DNA from: Spisula solida
Taxonomy: Eukaryota; Mollusca; Bivalvia; Venerida; Mactridae
Direction of reading: 5' to 3'
DNA: 64,000 nt
Assembly: GCA_947247005.1 (NCBI GenBank)
Contig: OX365944.1
Coordinates: 27,627,501 to 27,691,500 of the forward strand
The notes beneath the pieces are model-generated. The model was not told where the DNA came from, made no database searches, and saw only the letters and a list, made by a program, of their open reading frames with translations. Of this stretch, positions 24,536-35,425 are shown one piece after another. The translations under genes and the position numbers were made by a program. Each line of letters opens with the position of its first letter. Within the stretch, counting starts at the first letter, position 1.

Positions 24536-25416
24536 TACCCCAATCACACGACTCTCGAATCAGCCGGAATGGGCCCGAATGAGTCGGAATGAAGAAAGAA
24601 TAAACATTCGTAACACATTCCGAATGATAACTATAATTGACCAAAATTATTACAGCTTGGTCAAAATGCCGTTCGAATACTTCAAATACCATTCAAATAC
24701 AATTCTTATATACTTCGAGTATAACTCGAATACACTTCGAGTCCGCCTGGAATGATAGCGGAGATCGTGCACGCATATGTTTTCAAAATAAGGTAAACAC
24801 AAGCATCGGACCGTTTTGCACGGGATTATGCACGGGTTGTGCACGGGTAGTGTGTTTAATATCAGTACCTATAATGGATTTAAGTAATGTTTCGAATATA
24901 GTCAGAATGCCGTAAGAATATTTAGAATGTAATCAGAATGTCGGAAGAATACACTTCTGAAGCCGTTCGATATTCCACCCGACTTCGAATGTATCTCGAA
25001 AGTTTTGAACATGCGCAAAACATTCGAAGTGGGCACAGGAATGGGCCGGAATATATCGAATGCACTACGAATTGACTTAGCATACAGACAGAATGTTTCG
25101 AATGCATTTCGATCATGAAGGAATACACCTCGAATTGCTATTCCTACGGCATTCCGGCTCATTCCGACGCCGTGTGATCTGGACAGAATCAATAAATACA
25201 GAGAGTTTTTTTATAACAGTTTATTCATTTTTATTTTAATATGTATTTTATTTCAAACGAAATTGGTTTAGAGTATGTTAAAACATTCAAACTGGCCCGA
25301 ACATATGGAATGTACTCGGAATGCAGACGGAATACATTTCGAACACACAAGAATGTACCACTAATTGCTATTCCTACGGCATTCCGGCTCATTCCGACTC
25401 TCGTGTGATTGGGGTA
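24536..25416. mobile_element. 881-bp non-autonomous DNA transposon (MITE), TAA target duplication
   Basis: The ends are inverted copies: TACCCCAATCACACGA at 24536-24551, and its complement TCGTGTGATTGGGGTA at 25401-25416, followed inward by further similar sequence (CGGAATG). The element is flanked by the direct repeat TAA (24533-24535 and 25417-25419). A three-base TWA duplication is usual for PIF/Harbinger elements, so that superfamily is the likely driver. The interior is full of ATTCGAA-type words. Its right end is duplicated: 25134-25175 repeats 25368-25408. Short open frames on both strands here are artefacts; no transposase is present. Confidence 0.8.
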
Positions 25417-25419
25417 TAA

Positions 25420-26110
25420 GGTACTGCGTCTTTAAAATAAATGTTACATATTACATACGCTTTGTCGGCATTTTTTTTACATGCAATTGGTGTGTTTTTA
25501 CATATTAATGTATCTAAACTATTACACTTTTAATAATTTATTAAAGCCTTGCTATTTCTCTGATACTTTTGTGAAGAAAATAGGATGAATAGTAATTAAA
25601 TATTTCATATTTTTAATTATCCTACCAACGAAATTTAGCATTGGTCGCAACTTTTGACGTTACGTCAGAGCGTTCTATAACAATAAGGTTATGTGATAAA
25701 CAGAATCGTACATTCGTGCTCATTTCATAAATTGTATTAAACTCGGATGTCATGAGCACTCACGCAAGAACAGGTACCTCAACATGAACGTCATTCAATA
25801 TAACGCTGCAATCACAAGCTCAATAAATACTGTACACTTTAATCGGAATATAAAAACGGCAGACCAAATATATCTGATATTAGATTGATGTATAAAATGA
25901 ATACTTCTTACCATTATTTTATTACGGTGTTGTTTTATGGCACTCATCTTCGCTGAAATGTTTAAACAAAATAATCAACATCCAAAAGAATGTTTGTGAA
26001 TGATATAAGATAAATCGTATGATTATGATGCAAATATTTTATGTCAAGAACATAATCTAATGCCGATTTTTTAGGATGTAAATATCATGTTGCTGTGCTG
26101 GTACATTAAA
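25420..26110. other. Gene-free stretch
   Basis: Nothing recognised. TTTTGACGTTACGTC near 25653 is also present at 9698. Confidence 0.5.
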
Positions 26111-26114
26111 CGTT

Positions 26115-26170
26115 AAATAGACATTTTATACCCGCGCTCGACGCGAATAGCGTGAAGCGAATAGCAAACA
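26115..26170 (+). repeat. Dispersed repeat with GCGCTCGACGCGAATAGCG
   Basis: AGACATTTTATACCCGCGCT and the following 30 bp recur inverted at 28498-28541. The two may be the ends of one 2.4-kb insertion or independent copies. Confidence 0.6.
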
Positions 26171-26263
26171 AAAATCGTGGGGCTCTTCTCAGCATTATTT
26201 TGATCAATGTACAAACAATGTCGTCTGCAAAGCGCGGATCAAAATGGGATGCTAGTGGTATAT

Positions 26264-26466
26264 TCGTCCGTCCGTCCGGGCCAACATCCAATGGTTTATG
26301 AGGTTCATTCCGTCCATAATTTTAGTTAAATAAAGAAGGAAATCCACATAAACCGGTTTATGTGGAAACACATAAACCGGTTTATGTGGAAAAAAAACCA
26401 TAAAGATCAAAGGAAAAGCCCCGTAAACCCCAAATGTTGGAACGTCCGTCCGTCCGTCCTCACCCT
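26264..26466. repeat. CGTCCGTCCGTCC-flanked stretch with twin palindromes
   Basis: CGTCCGTCCGTCC occurs at 26265 and again at 26443. Between them lie two perfect palindromes: a 22-bp one at 26344-26365 and a 20-bp one at 26369-26388, both centred on TAAACCGGTTTA. The same-strand CGTCC tracts resemble the edge of the GTCCG element at 31749. Short frames here are chance. Confidence 0.7.
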
Positions 26467-27137
26467 CATGTAGTTGAGGGGTGTGGAACAATAGGCTATA
26501 TTTAGATTATATTTATTCCGTTGCTTACGGGGTGCAAAATGTTGATTAGGGGTTTTACAAACAATGGGATGAACAAAAGGAAACCCCACAATGTCAAGTC
26601 AGTGAGAACTTGCGTGCGTGGGTGGGTGGGTGGATGGCTACAGCTATGACCATTGTTCTTTTATACAATATATATACGATGTTTAGTGAAAGATCTTCGA
26701 GGAGCAAATCCTCATGTACAGTTTAGCGGCAATATGTATTTAAAACTCCCATAGATGAACAATCTGGATCTAGATGTGCATGAATGAAAGAATATTAGGC
26801 TGCTGAATGGCGACAGCATAAGTCTTATACTAATGCATACGACGTTTATTGCTGCGCTACGGTTCAACCTGCAATATTTAGGAAGTTCCTAAGTTGTTTT
26901 TAATTATTAAGATTGAAGAATGACGAATATACTTTATTGTTTTTATTTTGCCCGATTAAGTACATTGAATTCATTCTGCTCCCTCGTCTGAACTATTGAG
27001 GCCAAGAACATGTTACAATCGTGGCATCTTTCTTGTGATGATAAACTTATTATATTCCTCGTGGTTTTCTCTTATAAGAGACGCCAGCGATCGTTTCCGT
27101 GTCCTCTGGTGCGGACGTTGTTGCACATGTGCTCTCA
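26467..27137. other. Gene-free stretch
   Basis: A short GTGCGTGCGTGGGTGGGTGG run lies near 26612. Nothing else recognised. Confidence 0.5.
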
Positions 27138-27140
27138 CGG

Positions 27141-27249
27141 GCACAGGTAACTGTATCATTGATAAAGGGTTTCTTTACATAGATCTTATAAATTTTATAA
27201 AAAGAAATTTTTGTGATTTACTCTTTATTACTGATACAGTTACCTGTGC
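27141..27249. repeat. Foldback element, 18-bp perfect outer arms
   Basis: GCACAGGTAACTGTATCA at 27141-27158 pairs perfectly with 27232-27249. Pairing continues imperfectly inward (ATAAAG, TTTCTTT, TTATAAAATT), leaving only a small loop. It is a hairpin of about 109 bp. A 93-codon frame at 26996-27277 crosses it and is not recognised. Confidence 0.75.
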
Positions 27250-27769
27250 TCACGGGTACTTGATCGTGTTGTTCTGAAAGGAGACAAAGCTACTTACTAA
27301 ACACTAAGTCATAAATGTTATTGTGCTAATTAAAGCATTCACTATCGATGTATTAAATATATTATATTTGATGATATTGGTGATAATGATTTTTCATTCT
27401 CTTGATATTGTATAGTATTTGCTTGAGTTTTGTAACTTACAAGTAAATGATAAATTCATCAAGAGACAATTATGACTATATTTAGACTGACATCGACAGC
27501 GGTGCTTATAAGTACATACATAACTAATATGGAATTTTAGTCAATGATGTAATTCATTATCTCATAATTATGTTAACCAAAACTACCTGCATTTGCTGGA
27601 ACGGGGACTTTCCAGGTCGCTTCTAGCACGCAAAGTTAAAATTATTGCTGGACTTGTATGTAGACGAAAAGATATTGGGTTTGGAATGATTAAAATGTTA
27701 GATCTTGTATTTAGTTTTGTCATTATAAGCTTGTAAATGCGGGGCAATATAGTCCTTTTGCTGTGGAAA

Positions 27770-27966
27770 CTGGGTCATTCAGCTAGTTAGTAGGTCATCC
27801 GACTATACGGGCCTTTCAACGTTTTAATAATGTTATTTAACTTTTGAGACTAAAGGCTGCTATAACTATGTAGTTCAGCAGTTTTACTGTTGTTACTAGG
27901 TCATTCAGCGTAGGCATTCCGCCTTTTGGTTGCTGTATCTTTTCTACTGGGTCATTCAGCTAGTTA
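27770..27966 (+). repeat. ACTGGGTCATTCAGCTAGTTA, three spaced copies
   Basis: The phrase is found at 27769-27789 and 27946-27966, with a shorter version (ACTAGGTCATTCAGCGTAGG) at 27895. Spacing is about 126 and 51 bp. Confidence 0.6.
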
Positions 27967-28023
27967 TAATTTATTATACTTTTCGACAGCTTGGACTTGG
28001 GCGGATCTGCGCTTGTTTAGTTG

Positions 28024-28115
28024 GGCATTGTGCTTTGTGTGTTTTTAATGTTTTCTGTGCTCGGCTGGTTAAGTTGAGTGCTGCCTTCCCTGTCTGACTT
28101 AATATACTCTTTTTT
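28024..28115 (+). repeat. Dispersed repeat C, copy 1
   Basis: TTTCTGTGCTCGGCTGG and CCTGTCTGACTTA also occur at 38455-38536 (same strand) and, in a shorter form, at 52700-52730 (opposite strand). I know similar phrases from mollusc genomes but not the element class. The overlapping minus-strand frame is not a gene. Confidence 0.7.
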
Positions 28116-28497
28116 AATGCGTTCAAGTTTTGTACTACATTTTGCCAGTGGTATGATTTATTCAATGGTATACTAAATTACATAAGTGTTGCACCTATTT
28201 ATTAATAGGACATTTTTAAACATTTATATATGACTTTGAAAACCTTAATTGATCTAATTTTATAACATAAACAATCGATCATTCAGATAATTTACGTTTT
28301 CAGTTACCATCTACTGTAAACCAATCTTGAAAATACAAGCACTAATTGCTACCTCAAAAAAACCCCGCAAAACTTTAGGAACGCAGTATAGTAGAACAAT
28401 CTAGTTGCATGAGTGAGTACTTGTAGATGACCATTATACGCTACATTTTGTGTGACGATATTGTTTTGATAAGACCCCCCGATATTTAGCTCGCTGT

Positions 28498-28541
28498 CCG
28501 CTCCTCGCTATTCGCGTCAAGCGCGAGTATAAAATGTCTAA
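28498..28541 (-). repeat. Dispersed repeat with CGCGAATAGCG, inverted copy
   Basis: On the minus strand AGACATTTTATACTCGCGCT and following bases match 26115-26165. Confidence 0.6.
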
Positions 28542-28589
28542 TAACATGTCGCTTATATATATGTGTGTTTCTAAAATTTTGCAATTTTC

Positions 28590-28991
28590 GACTAATAATT
28601 GTATTCTTTGCGATCTGTAACAAATACTAACATAGAACATCCTATTTGTAAATCAAATCAGTATAAAGCTGTGACAATATGGAACGTATTGCCCAGTCAA
28701 GTTAAAATCACAAGGTCAGAGAAATTGTTAAAATCTATATTAAAATCATACTTATCCGCAAATCTAACAAAGACAAAATAAAAACACATTTGGGTTATTG
28801 CTGTTTACCGATTATATTAGGCGAATTTCTATCTTTTAACACACTATTTTAAATGTCAGTATTTACTTTTTGTATTGTCTGCCATTTTATTGATGCTTTT
28901 GTATGTTTGTTTATATTTATGCTTGTTTTGTGAGATGACCCCAAGCGAGATAAGCCCTAGGCTTAATGGGTGTAAAGTTATTATTATTATA
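28590..28991 (+). mobile_element. 3' end of a non-LTR retrotransposon (LINE)
   Basis: The frame at 28599-28781 carries AVTIWNVLPSQVKITRSEKL then LLKSILKSYL. This matches the conserved C-terminus of many LINE ORF2 proteins, where a W-N-x-L-P motif is followed by a basic helix ending in K-x-YL. After the stop there is an untranslated tail of about 200 bp with AAGCGAGATAAGCCCTAGGC, ending in a short TTATTATTATTAT run at 28979-28991, the type of simple-repeat tail such elements use. The element is 5'-truncated, as is common. The clade (CR1, L2 or Jockey-like) cannot be decided from this piece. Confidence 0.65.
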
Positions 28992-31238
28992 TTTCTTGAA
29001 TGCATAGCTTGTTCCTTTTTTAATATTTTGAGAGAATGAGAGGGTTGTCCATCTCTTGTCCTGTTTATACATTCAATCGTGCTCAACAAGTGACCATCTT
29101 AATCAAGTCGTGGATATTAATTGTAGGAGAGCTCAGCAAAACATGAATAATGTCAGAGATCTTAACAGAACGTAATGAGACATGATAATACGTGATATCA
29201 TATTGTTGTTGTCGTAAGAGCACCTATGAGAACGTAAGAGAAATGTGATGAAATTTGTTGCAGATCGTAAGAAAACGATACAGGCAGTAAGAAAACGCTA
29301 CAGACAGAAACAAAAGGTGAGATAGCATAGGACAGTCTAGTAAAACGAAAATTCATGCAAATAATCAATGAGCTCATTGCTATTGTCAAATCGTGGGCAT
29401 CGTGGCTGACTGTAAAACACAGCAGCGCCCCTATTCTACATGTACTACGACCTATAATTTGTTCTAAACGTGACCAATCATGGGACAGTCGTTGTCAATG
29501 GGGAGAGGAACGATGGAATCGCATAGCTTATTTTAATCCCGTAAAAAATAGTTGAGAAATAATGAAAAATAAAGGTATTGCGTTAGAAGTATGAATCAGT
29601 GTAAAGTTAATACTGAAATCAAATAATTGTATATATCAACATTGCATTCATGTATGAACAATGTAAAGTGGCGTACCATGTGGAGCGATTGATGTACTAC
29701 ATGTACAGCGGGAGGGTAAATGTGTGATTACTTTGTGGTCCGTTCTGATACTAGGTAACTATACAGTGATTATCATGTCCTTGGCTGTTTGATGCCTTGT
29801 AAGAAATTACGTGAAACAGGAAGTGCTCAGAATGTATGTACCTAGAATGTATCTGATAAGCCCATGTGTTTTATACATACGAACACTACTATGAACAAAA
29901 CACGTCAGGTATTTTGCCTTTATTGGTATCATTTAATAATAAGAAACCTGACAGACAAGCATATGGTAGTTTATACCATAATTGTATATTCGTTATTGGT
30001 GATTTTCATCAAATGGGACATTCACACGTTATCGCTCGTACTACTGAATTGCACAAAATGACATTTTCATATGACTACTGCTGCTAATCACATATGCCCT
30101 TGCTTTTGATGATTCTCATCCCAAGACGCGTTGGGAATTGGATATTCATATTTGTATGAAGAGATGAATTGACATACATAGAGCTACATCATTCTATATC
30201 AGAACTTGTGGGGAAGCCATTGTTTGCCCTGACAATACTATTGCGGCGTCAGTTTTCTCAATTGCTTATTTCTATGAGTTGTATGAAGACAGAGGTCAAG
30301 TAAATCCTTGGTGACAGACAAGGAATAAACATGATAGTTGATCGTGTATTCTCATCCTGTTGTATAGTGAGAGAAGTGTAACAAGCTTGAAGCACGTGGT
30401 TTGTATAGTTCATAATCGACAGTTCTTCGGTCATATTGAGACTACACAGTCACATTATTCTTACGCTATGTCAATCAATCCTGCAATTACCATTATAAGT
30501 TTGGAACAACGAAATGAGCTATAATTTAACAGACCTTTGGGGGGTATCATTTTTTATTTTAATAAGACATGCCCACGATTACGAATTTCAAATACATAAA
30601 CTAATGTCTCAGCATACAGTTTGGGAAATTAAATCAATACAAAGCTATAAAACCGTATGCTATTAATAAGAAATATTATAAATGTGTGATTTTTGTAGTA
30701 TACGATGGCTTCTCCAGAAATAATAGGACTTGTCTCATAACTTCTTACTCAACACTCCGGTTGCTTTATGAAGGAAGTATTGTTTTATTTCTTATAAATC
30801 TGAAATAAATCTGCATGCACATTTTCTAACATGAACAAATCATACAAGACAAATGATACCGCGACACACAACTATCAGTCAATAATTTATTAAATAAGAA
30901 AATATTTAATTTAACCTTCTGTCAGTAGAATACTAAATGGTTTTAACTTCAATCATGTAGAAGATCACGAGAAAATTAAGATTACGACAAAAATGAATGT
31001 GTGTAAAAGTACCACACGAAGGATCGCAGCATTGGTAGGCGAGCATCTATTCCTTTACGCTAAGACGTTTCTTGTAGGCGAACTTGGTAACATGGTTAAA
31101 TAAAGAAGACAAACCTCTGCTCTACCTTAATCGATGTAATGGTCAGTGATTTCTGTGTATATTGACATTGCAGATTATCCCGTTAGAGTTATAAGCATCG
31201 GCGAATTATACTTAAAGATAGAATTTGATAAGTTATAA
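28992..31238. other. Gene-free stretch
   Basis: Two overlapping frames at 29864-30087 have no recognisable domain. A run of GTAAGA-type repeats lies at 29212-29300. Nothing else recognised. Confidence 0.5.
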
Positions 31239-31255
31239 CAAGAGAACGGAAACGC

Positions 31256-31307
31256 GAGGTTTGCCTTATTTTGTCGAATGCGTAGCCCGAGACAAAATGA
31301 GGCAACC
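31256..31307. repeat. Hairpin element with GCGTAGCC apex
   Basis: TTGCCTTATTTTGTC pairs with GACAAAATGAGGCAA with one mismatch, around the loop GAATGCGTAGCCCGA. It resembles the larger foldback elements at 35426 and 36371 in the apex sequence. Confidence 0.55.
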
Positions 31308-31650
31308 GAACTGCAAGTAATCTCTTCTGATTTTTATCATGGGCTGTTCACTTTGTACAAGGCGTTTCTAAATGTATTACATTGCTGACCGATTAAAATG
31401 TCCAATAAAAACAATAACACGGTGTTGTGATTTTAAAGTTGCAGACTCCAATAAAATTCGACAACGGAAATCGATAATGGTCACGATGACCAAAGCCAAG
31501 AAGAGAAAGCCTGTTTTCCATAAGTAATGTAGTTTGTCTTGTTTTCTCAAAATAGATCTAGAATATTTACACTAATTCTTCTAAGCCATCGAAGCAAATT
31601 TATCTTAACAGATGACAATTGTACGAGTTCAGAAGGTACAATGGTATGTG

Positions 31651-31693
31651 AGTGCAATTACTACAGTGCAGGATACACTGTAGTAATTGCACT
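31651..31693. repeat. Perfect 18-bp hairpin
   Basis: AGTGCAATTACTACAGTG at 31651-31668 is the exact complement of 31676-31693, with a 7-base loop. I see no precursor-like extension of the stem, so a microRNA is unlikely. Confidence 0.85.
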
Positions 31694-31748
31694 TATCCTT
31701 TGAATATTAAGACACATCCCATGAATTATCATCGGATTAATGTGTTTT

Positions 31749-33012
31749 TAGCTCACCTGAGCACGAAATGCTCAAGGTGAGCTCTTGTGATCACTCACCG
31801 TCCGTCGTCCGTCCGTCCGTCCACACTTTCAAATGATATCTCCTCTGAAACCGTTTGATCAATATTGATGAAATTTTGCATGGATGTTCCTGACATAGGG
31901 GGATTTAAAAATTGCTCAAATAAAGTTGATCCATCTAGAACTCTGGTTGCCATGGCAACCAGGTAACAAAACCTTTAAAACTCTTCTTCTAAGAAACCAC
32001 AAGGCATAGAGCTTAGATATTTAGCATGAAGCATTGCGTGGTGGACCTTTACCAAGATTGCTCAAATCATGACCCCCGGGTCAATATTGGCCCCGCCCCG
32101 GGGGTCCCTTAATTTTGTATAAGAGATATATAGAAACAACTTTAAAAAATCTTCTTCTCTGGAACCACAAGGCATAGAGCTTAGATATTTAGCATGTAGC
32201 ATTGTCTGGTGGACCTTAACCGCGATTGCTCAAATCATGACCCCTGGGTCAATATTGGCCCCACCCCGTGCCTCACTTAATTCTACATAAGAGATATATA
32301 GACGTTTTTTTAAAAGACTTCTTCTCTTGAACCGCTTGATGGATCTTCATAGCATCCTAATAAGGTCCTTTCTCAAGTTTAGGGCACTTGTCTTCTTTAA
32401 GAGGCTACAGTTTCATATATAAAAATATCATGAGCAAGGTGATTCTGGTGAGCGATTCAGGGCCATCATGGCTAGGGGTGACTATCGAGTCCATTTTTGA
32501 CTATTGCAATACTATTGCTATTGCTGAAAGTACTATTGCGATATTATTGTATTGCTGGTAACTATTGCGATACTATTGCAATAGTTATTGCCAAGATTGG
32601 AAAACCAGAGATTAACTTGTAAATGCAAATTTGCACTGCGTTAGATATCACTTCGTTGTACAACATACTAATCTACAATTTGTGGAAATGATTTTAAATG
32701 AATTTAACAGAAACAGATTAATACAATTAAAGTTTTTATTATGCTCAGTGTAAGAACGATTGCAATATTGGTACTGTTTGGCAGTTTTGGTGCGTATGAT
32801 TTTCTAAAATTATTAACGAGAACGGACGTTGTTTTAATGTAATACTAAACTTTATTTAAACTATCGTAACTATCGATAGTTGGGCTAACTATTGGCGATA
32901 GTTATTAGATCGAGACTTTTTCTATCGATCCATACTATCGGGTCACTCGGGATCGCAATGCATCGATATTTCGATGTATCGACTCACCCCTAATCATGGC
33001 CCTCTTGTTTGC
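31749..33012 (+). mobile_element. Bivalve-type GTCCG interspersed element, interrupted
   Basis: It begins with an imperfect palindrome TAGCTCACCTGAGC...GGTGAGC (31749-31783), followed by CCGTCCGTCGTCCGTCCGTC and a body with ATTGATGAAATTTTGCATGG. It ends in GGTGAGCGATTCAGGGCC and CATGGCCCTCTTGTTT. The body holds a 168-bp tandem period: CTTCTTCT at 31983, 32151 and 32319, each followed by AACC or AAACC and, in the first two, GGCATAGAGCTTAGATATTT. This family is common in bivalve genomes in my memory; its mobility mechanism is not evident here and no protein is encoded. A hAT-type MITE splits its 3' end. Confidence 0.75.
32473..32992. mobile_element. 520-bp hAT-type MITE nested in the GTCCG element
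   Basis: The ends are TAGGGGTGA and its inverted partner TCACCCCTA. They are flanked by a perfect 8-bp target duplication, ATCATGGC, at 32465-32472 and 32993-33000. Removing the insert restores the continuous host phrase GGGCCATCATGGCCCTC. An 8-bp duplication and TAGGGGTG ends are typical of hAT elements. The interior is rich in ACTATTGC and CTATCG words and has no transposase, so it is non-autonomous. Confidence 0.9.
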
Positions 33013-33201
33013 ATTATTAATGTGAAAAAAGTTATTTCAACGAAGGCCGTAATGTAAATAAGTGAATGTTTATAAATGCATAATGCCTTTTAGCCTTCGC
33101 CGAAAACCATTTATTATTATTATAACCATCGTAGACTACGCTGGCTGATGAAACAGTTAGTGTCAGTATCAGTATATTTAGCTTTCAAATTTGATTGAGA
33201 T

Positions 33202-34244
33202 TGATCTTACCTTTTCCTCTTTCATCCGGTTCGGAAGTAAGGCCACCCTACGATTTCTCCATTTAGTCTCGTTATTTGCTTTGGCTTCCGCTTCTCTCCA
33301 AGATAATTCCAAACTCTCTTAGCTCGGTCTCTATCGTTCTTCGCCAGGTAGTATTCGGTCTTCCTCTTGGTCTCTTGTCCTAAGGTTTCCATCAAAGGGC
33401 TATTTGACCCCGGCATTCTGAGGACACGTCCAAACTATTGAAAGCGTATCGTATTTGTTGGGTGATGCTGGTGGAATTTGACTGATCTAGTAGTTGTTTG
33501 TTGGTGATTCTGTTAGGCCAAAAGATTCTGCAGATTTGTGGTAGGCAATTGTGATGGAGGTTTGACAGTTACTGCATGTCCGATTTGGTTACTCTCTAAC
33601 ATTCGCTTCCGTACGGCAAAATTGACTTAGCGTTTCTGTTGTAGATTCGTAATTTGTTTTCGGTTGTATTGTTCGGATTTCCATTGACGTAATCTGAAGA
33701 ATGCTGATCATGCTTCAGAAAGTCTGTTCTTTATATATTTGTTTATTGGATCTGTGGTGCTGACAAATGAGCCTAAGTAGGTGAAGTTTTCCACCTGATC
33801 GATTTCTACGTTTTCAGCAAATAGTCTGGTATTGGGTGTGATATTTTGGTATTGAAACGCATTTCTTGAGTCTTTTTGGAGGTTATGTAATTACATACAT
33901 GGCTTGTATAGTGGCTAAGGCGACTTATCTTTTCTCGCATATGATCCACTTCGGATGACAGAAGGGCTATATCATCTTTGACGTTCATGTCATATAGTGT
34001 TGTAAACACAAGGAATAGGAGAATAGGATAGGTGAGATGATGCAACTCTGTCTTAGTCCAGATATGACAGCAAACCAATCAGTTTTTAAGATTACTGCAC
34101 ATTCAACGTTAGTATAGACGCATTTACTATCTTTACAGGCACGCCATATCATGAAATAATTGTCCAACGTATGTCTGTATTTATGATGTCTATCGCTTTC
34201 TTGAAATCAATAAAGTTTAGGTATAAGGGTGTCTTCCAATCGAT
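33202..34244 (-). pseudogene. Decayed LINE: reverse transcriptase and C-terminal region
   Basis: Reading the minus strand in several frames gives a collinear series of conserved blocks of the endonuclease-reverse transcriptase type of non-LTR retrotransposon. At 34244-34170 is WKTPLYLNFIDFKKAID (motif A, with its catalytic Asp). At 34070-34020 is SGLRQSCIISPILF (motif B). Near 33990-33880 is DDIALLSS followed by KKTQEMRFNT (motifs C and D, with the usual Tyr-Ala before DD replaced by Val-Lys). At 33820-33760 is VENFTYLGSFVSTTD. Near 33640-33600 is LRIYNRNAKSILPYGSEC, then FWPNRITNKQLL, then LRMPGS at about 33420. The end is LELSWREAEAKA and KWRNRRVALLPN near 33280-33215. Frameshifts, stops and a deletion between motifs B and C make it inactive. 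The 5' part (endonuclease and ORF1) is absent. Separate short frames in this interval are pieces of this one pseudogene. Confidence 0.9.
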
Positions 34245-34508
34245 GATGTTCAGTAGCCGTCTTCAACTCGGGCAATTTCAGACAATTTTTCCATAATACA
34301 CATGAAGTATTTGTTTTGTACTACCAAGGGTAGAAAATCAGTAATTTTGGAGATCAATACCGAGTCGAGTGCAAATACCATTGCGAATAAGCATGCTACT
34401 ATTAGTTTATTATACACGAAATTTGAACTTTCTCCGCGGTCTATAACAGTGTAGCAATACAACGTGACTTTTGGCTACAGTTCCAAGTAGTATTTTTAAA
34501 CATTAGAA

Positions 34509-34795
34509 AACACAAATATAGCCATGGGGATTTTATTTCTATGAAATATACGCCACGTTAAGGGGAAAATTGTTTGATTTCCATGAAATATAAGAACATT
34601 TTCAGCAGATGTGCCGTTTTGACCAACACCCGGTGAAACCATGGATAATATAGGTTTCACATTGTACTTTTAAAAAACGGCCAAGCTGCTGGATAAGGTA
34701 TGTATTTCATGGAACGCAAATAATTTCCCCTAAGCGTGGCGTATATTTTATAGAAATCGATGAAGAAATAAAATCCTTATGGCTATATTTGTGTT
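34509..34795. repeat. Foldback MITE, about 85-bp arms
   Basis: AACACAAATATAGCCA at 34509-34524 pairs perfectly with 34780-34795. The arms continue with GATTTTATTTCT, ATATACGCCACG and GGGGAAA blocks as far as about 34590 and 34715, leaving a centre of about 120 bp. No target duplication was identified. Confidence 0.75.
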
Positions 34796-35425
34796 CAAAT
34801 GTTTACAAATTTCTACTATGAACTATAGCCACGAAATAAATGAAACATGCACTACATACGTTGCCTCTCGTTTGTTGTCATTTTTACCGCAGCCAAGTAC
34901 GTTATGAGCTAGCTCAACACGACTTATCCGGGTACTCGGGGTGTTCAAGTAGAGCGCAACTCCTCGTGAATTATTCGGTGTATTAGATTGAAGAAGAAAC
35001 GGCAGACATCCTGATAAGTATCAAAAAAATGATGTTAGGGTTGTACACGATTCGAAATGTCTTTCATAAATTAGTAATCGGGAATGTGTCATGTATGATC
35101 GATTTGGTAATGGCAAGGTCTATGATATGGAACAATATGAGTCTGCATGTAAACAGTCGGCATACAGAGAACATGTCCGTTTCTCAATATGAACCACATC
35201 ACACGAGGCACACGTGCTGTGCGCTTGATCGTGCCAACAGGTTATCAAGGTTTTAATTATTCGCATCATGCACTCTGTGTTTTCAATAAAGATATGATAA
35301 ATTGTTGTGGGAATATAGAATATGAATGTTTTAGCCACAGGCGTAATTACGAGCAAAATTGAATGCTGTGTTTTCTTGCAATATATACACAATGTATACA
35401 CGTCCAGTGTATGTTCAAAAATAAA
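34796..35425. other. Gene-free stretch
   Basis: Short frames overlap on both strands (35029-35256 plus, 35120-35401 minus) with no recognisable domain. Confidence 0.5.

Noticed and set aside
24637..25192. Open frames on both strands
   Set aside because: They lie inside the 881-bp MITE and have no transposase motifs.
31651..31693. MicroRNA precursor or transcription terminator
   Set aside because: The stem is only 18 bp, too short for a precursor, and there is no gene or T-run that would suggest a terminator.
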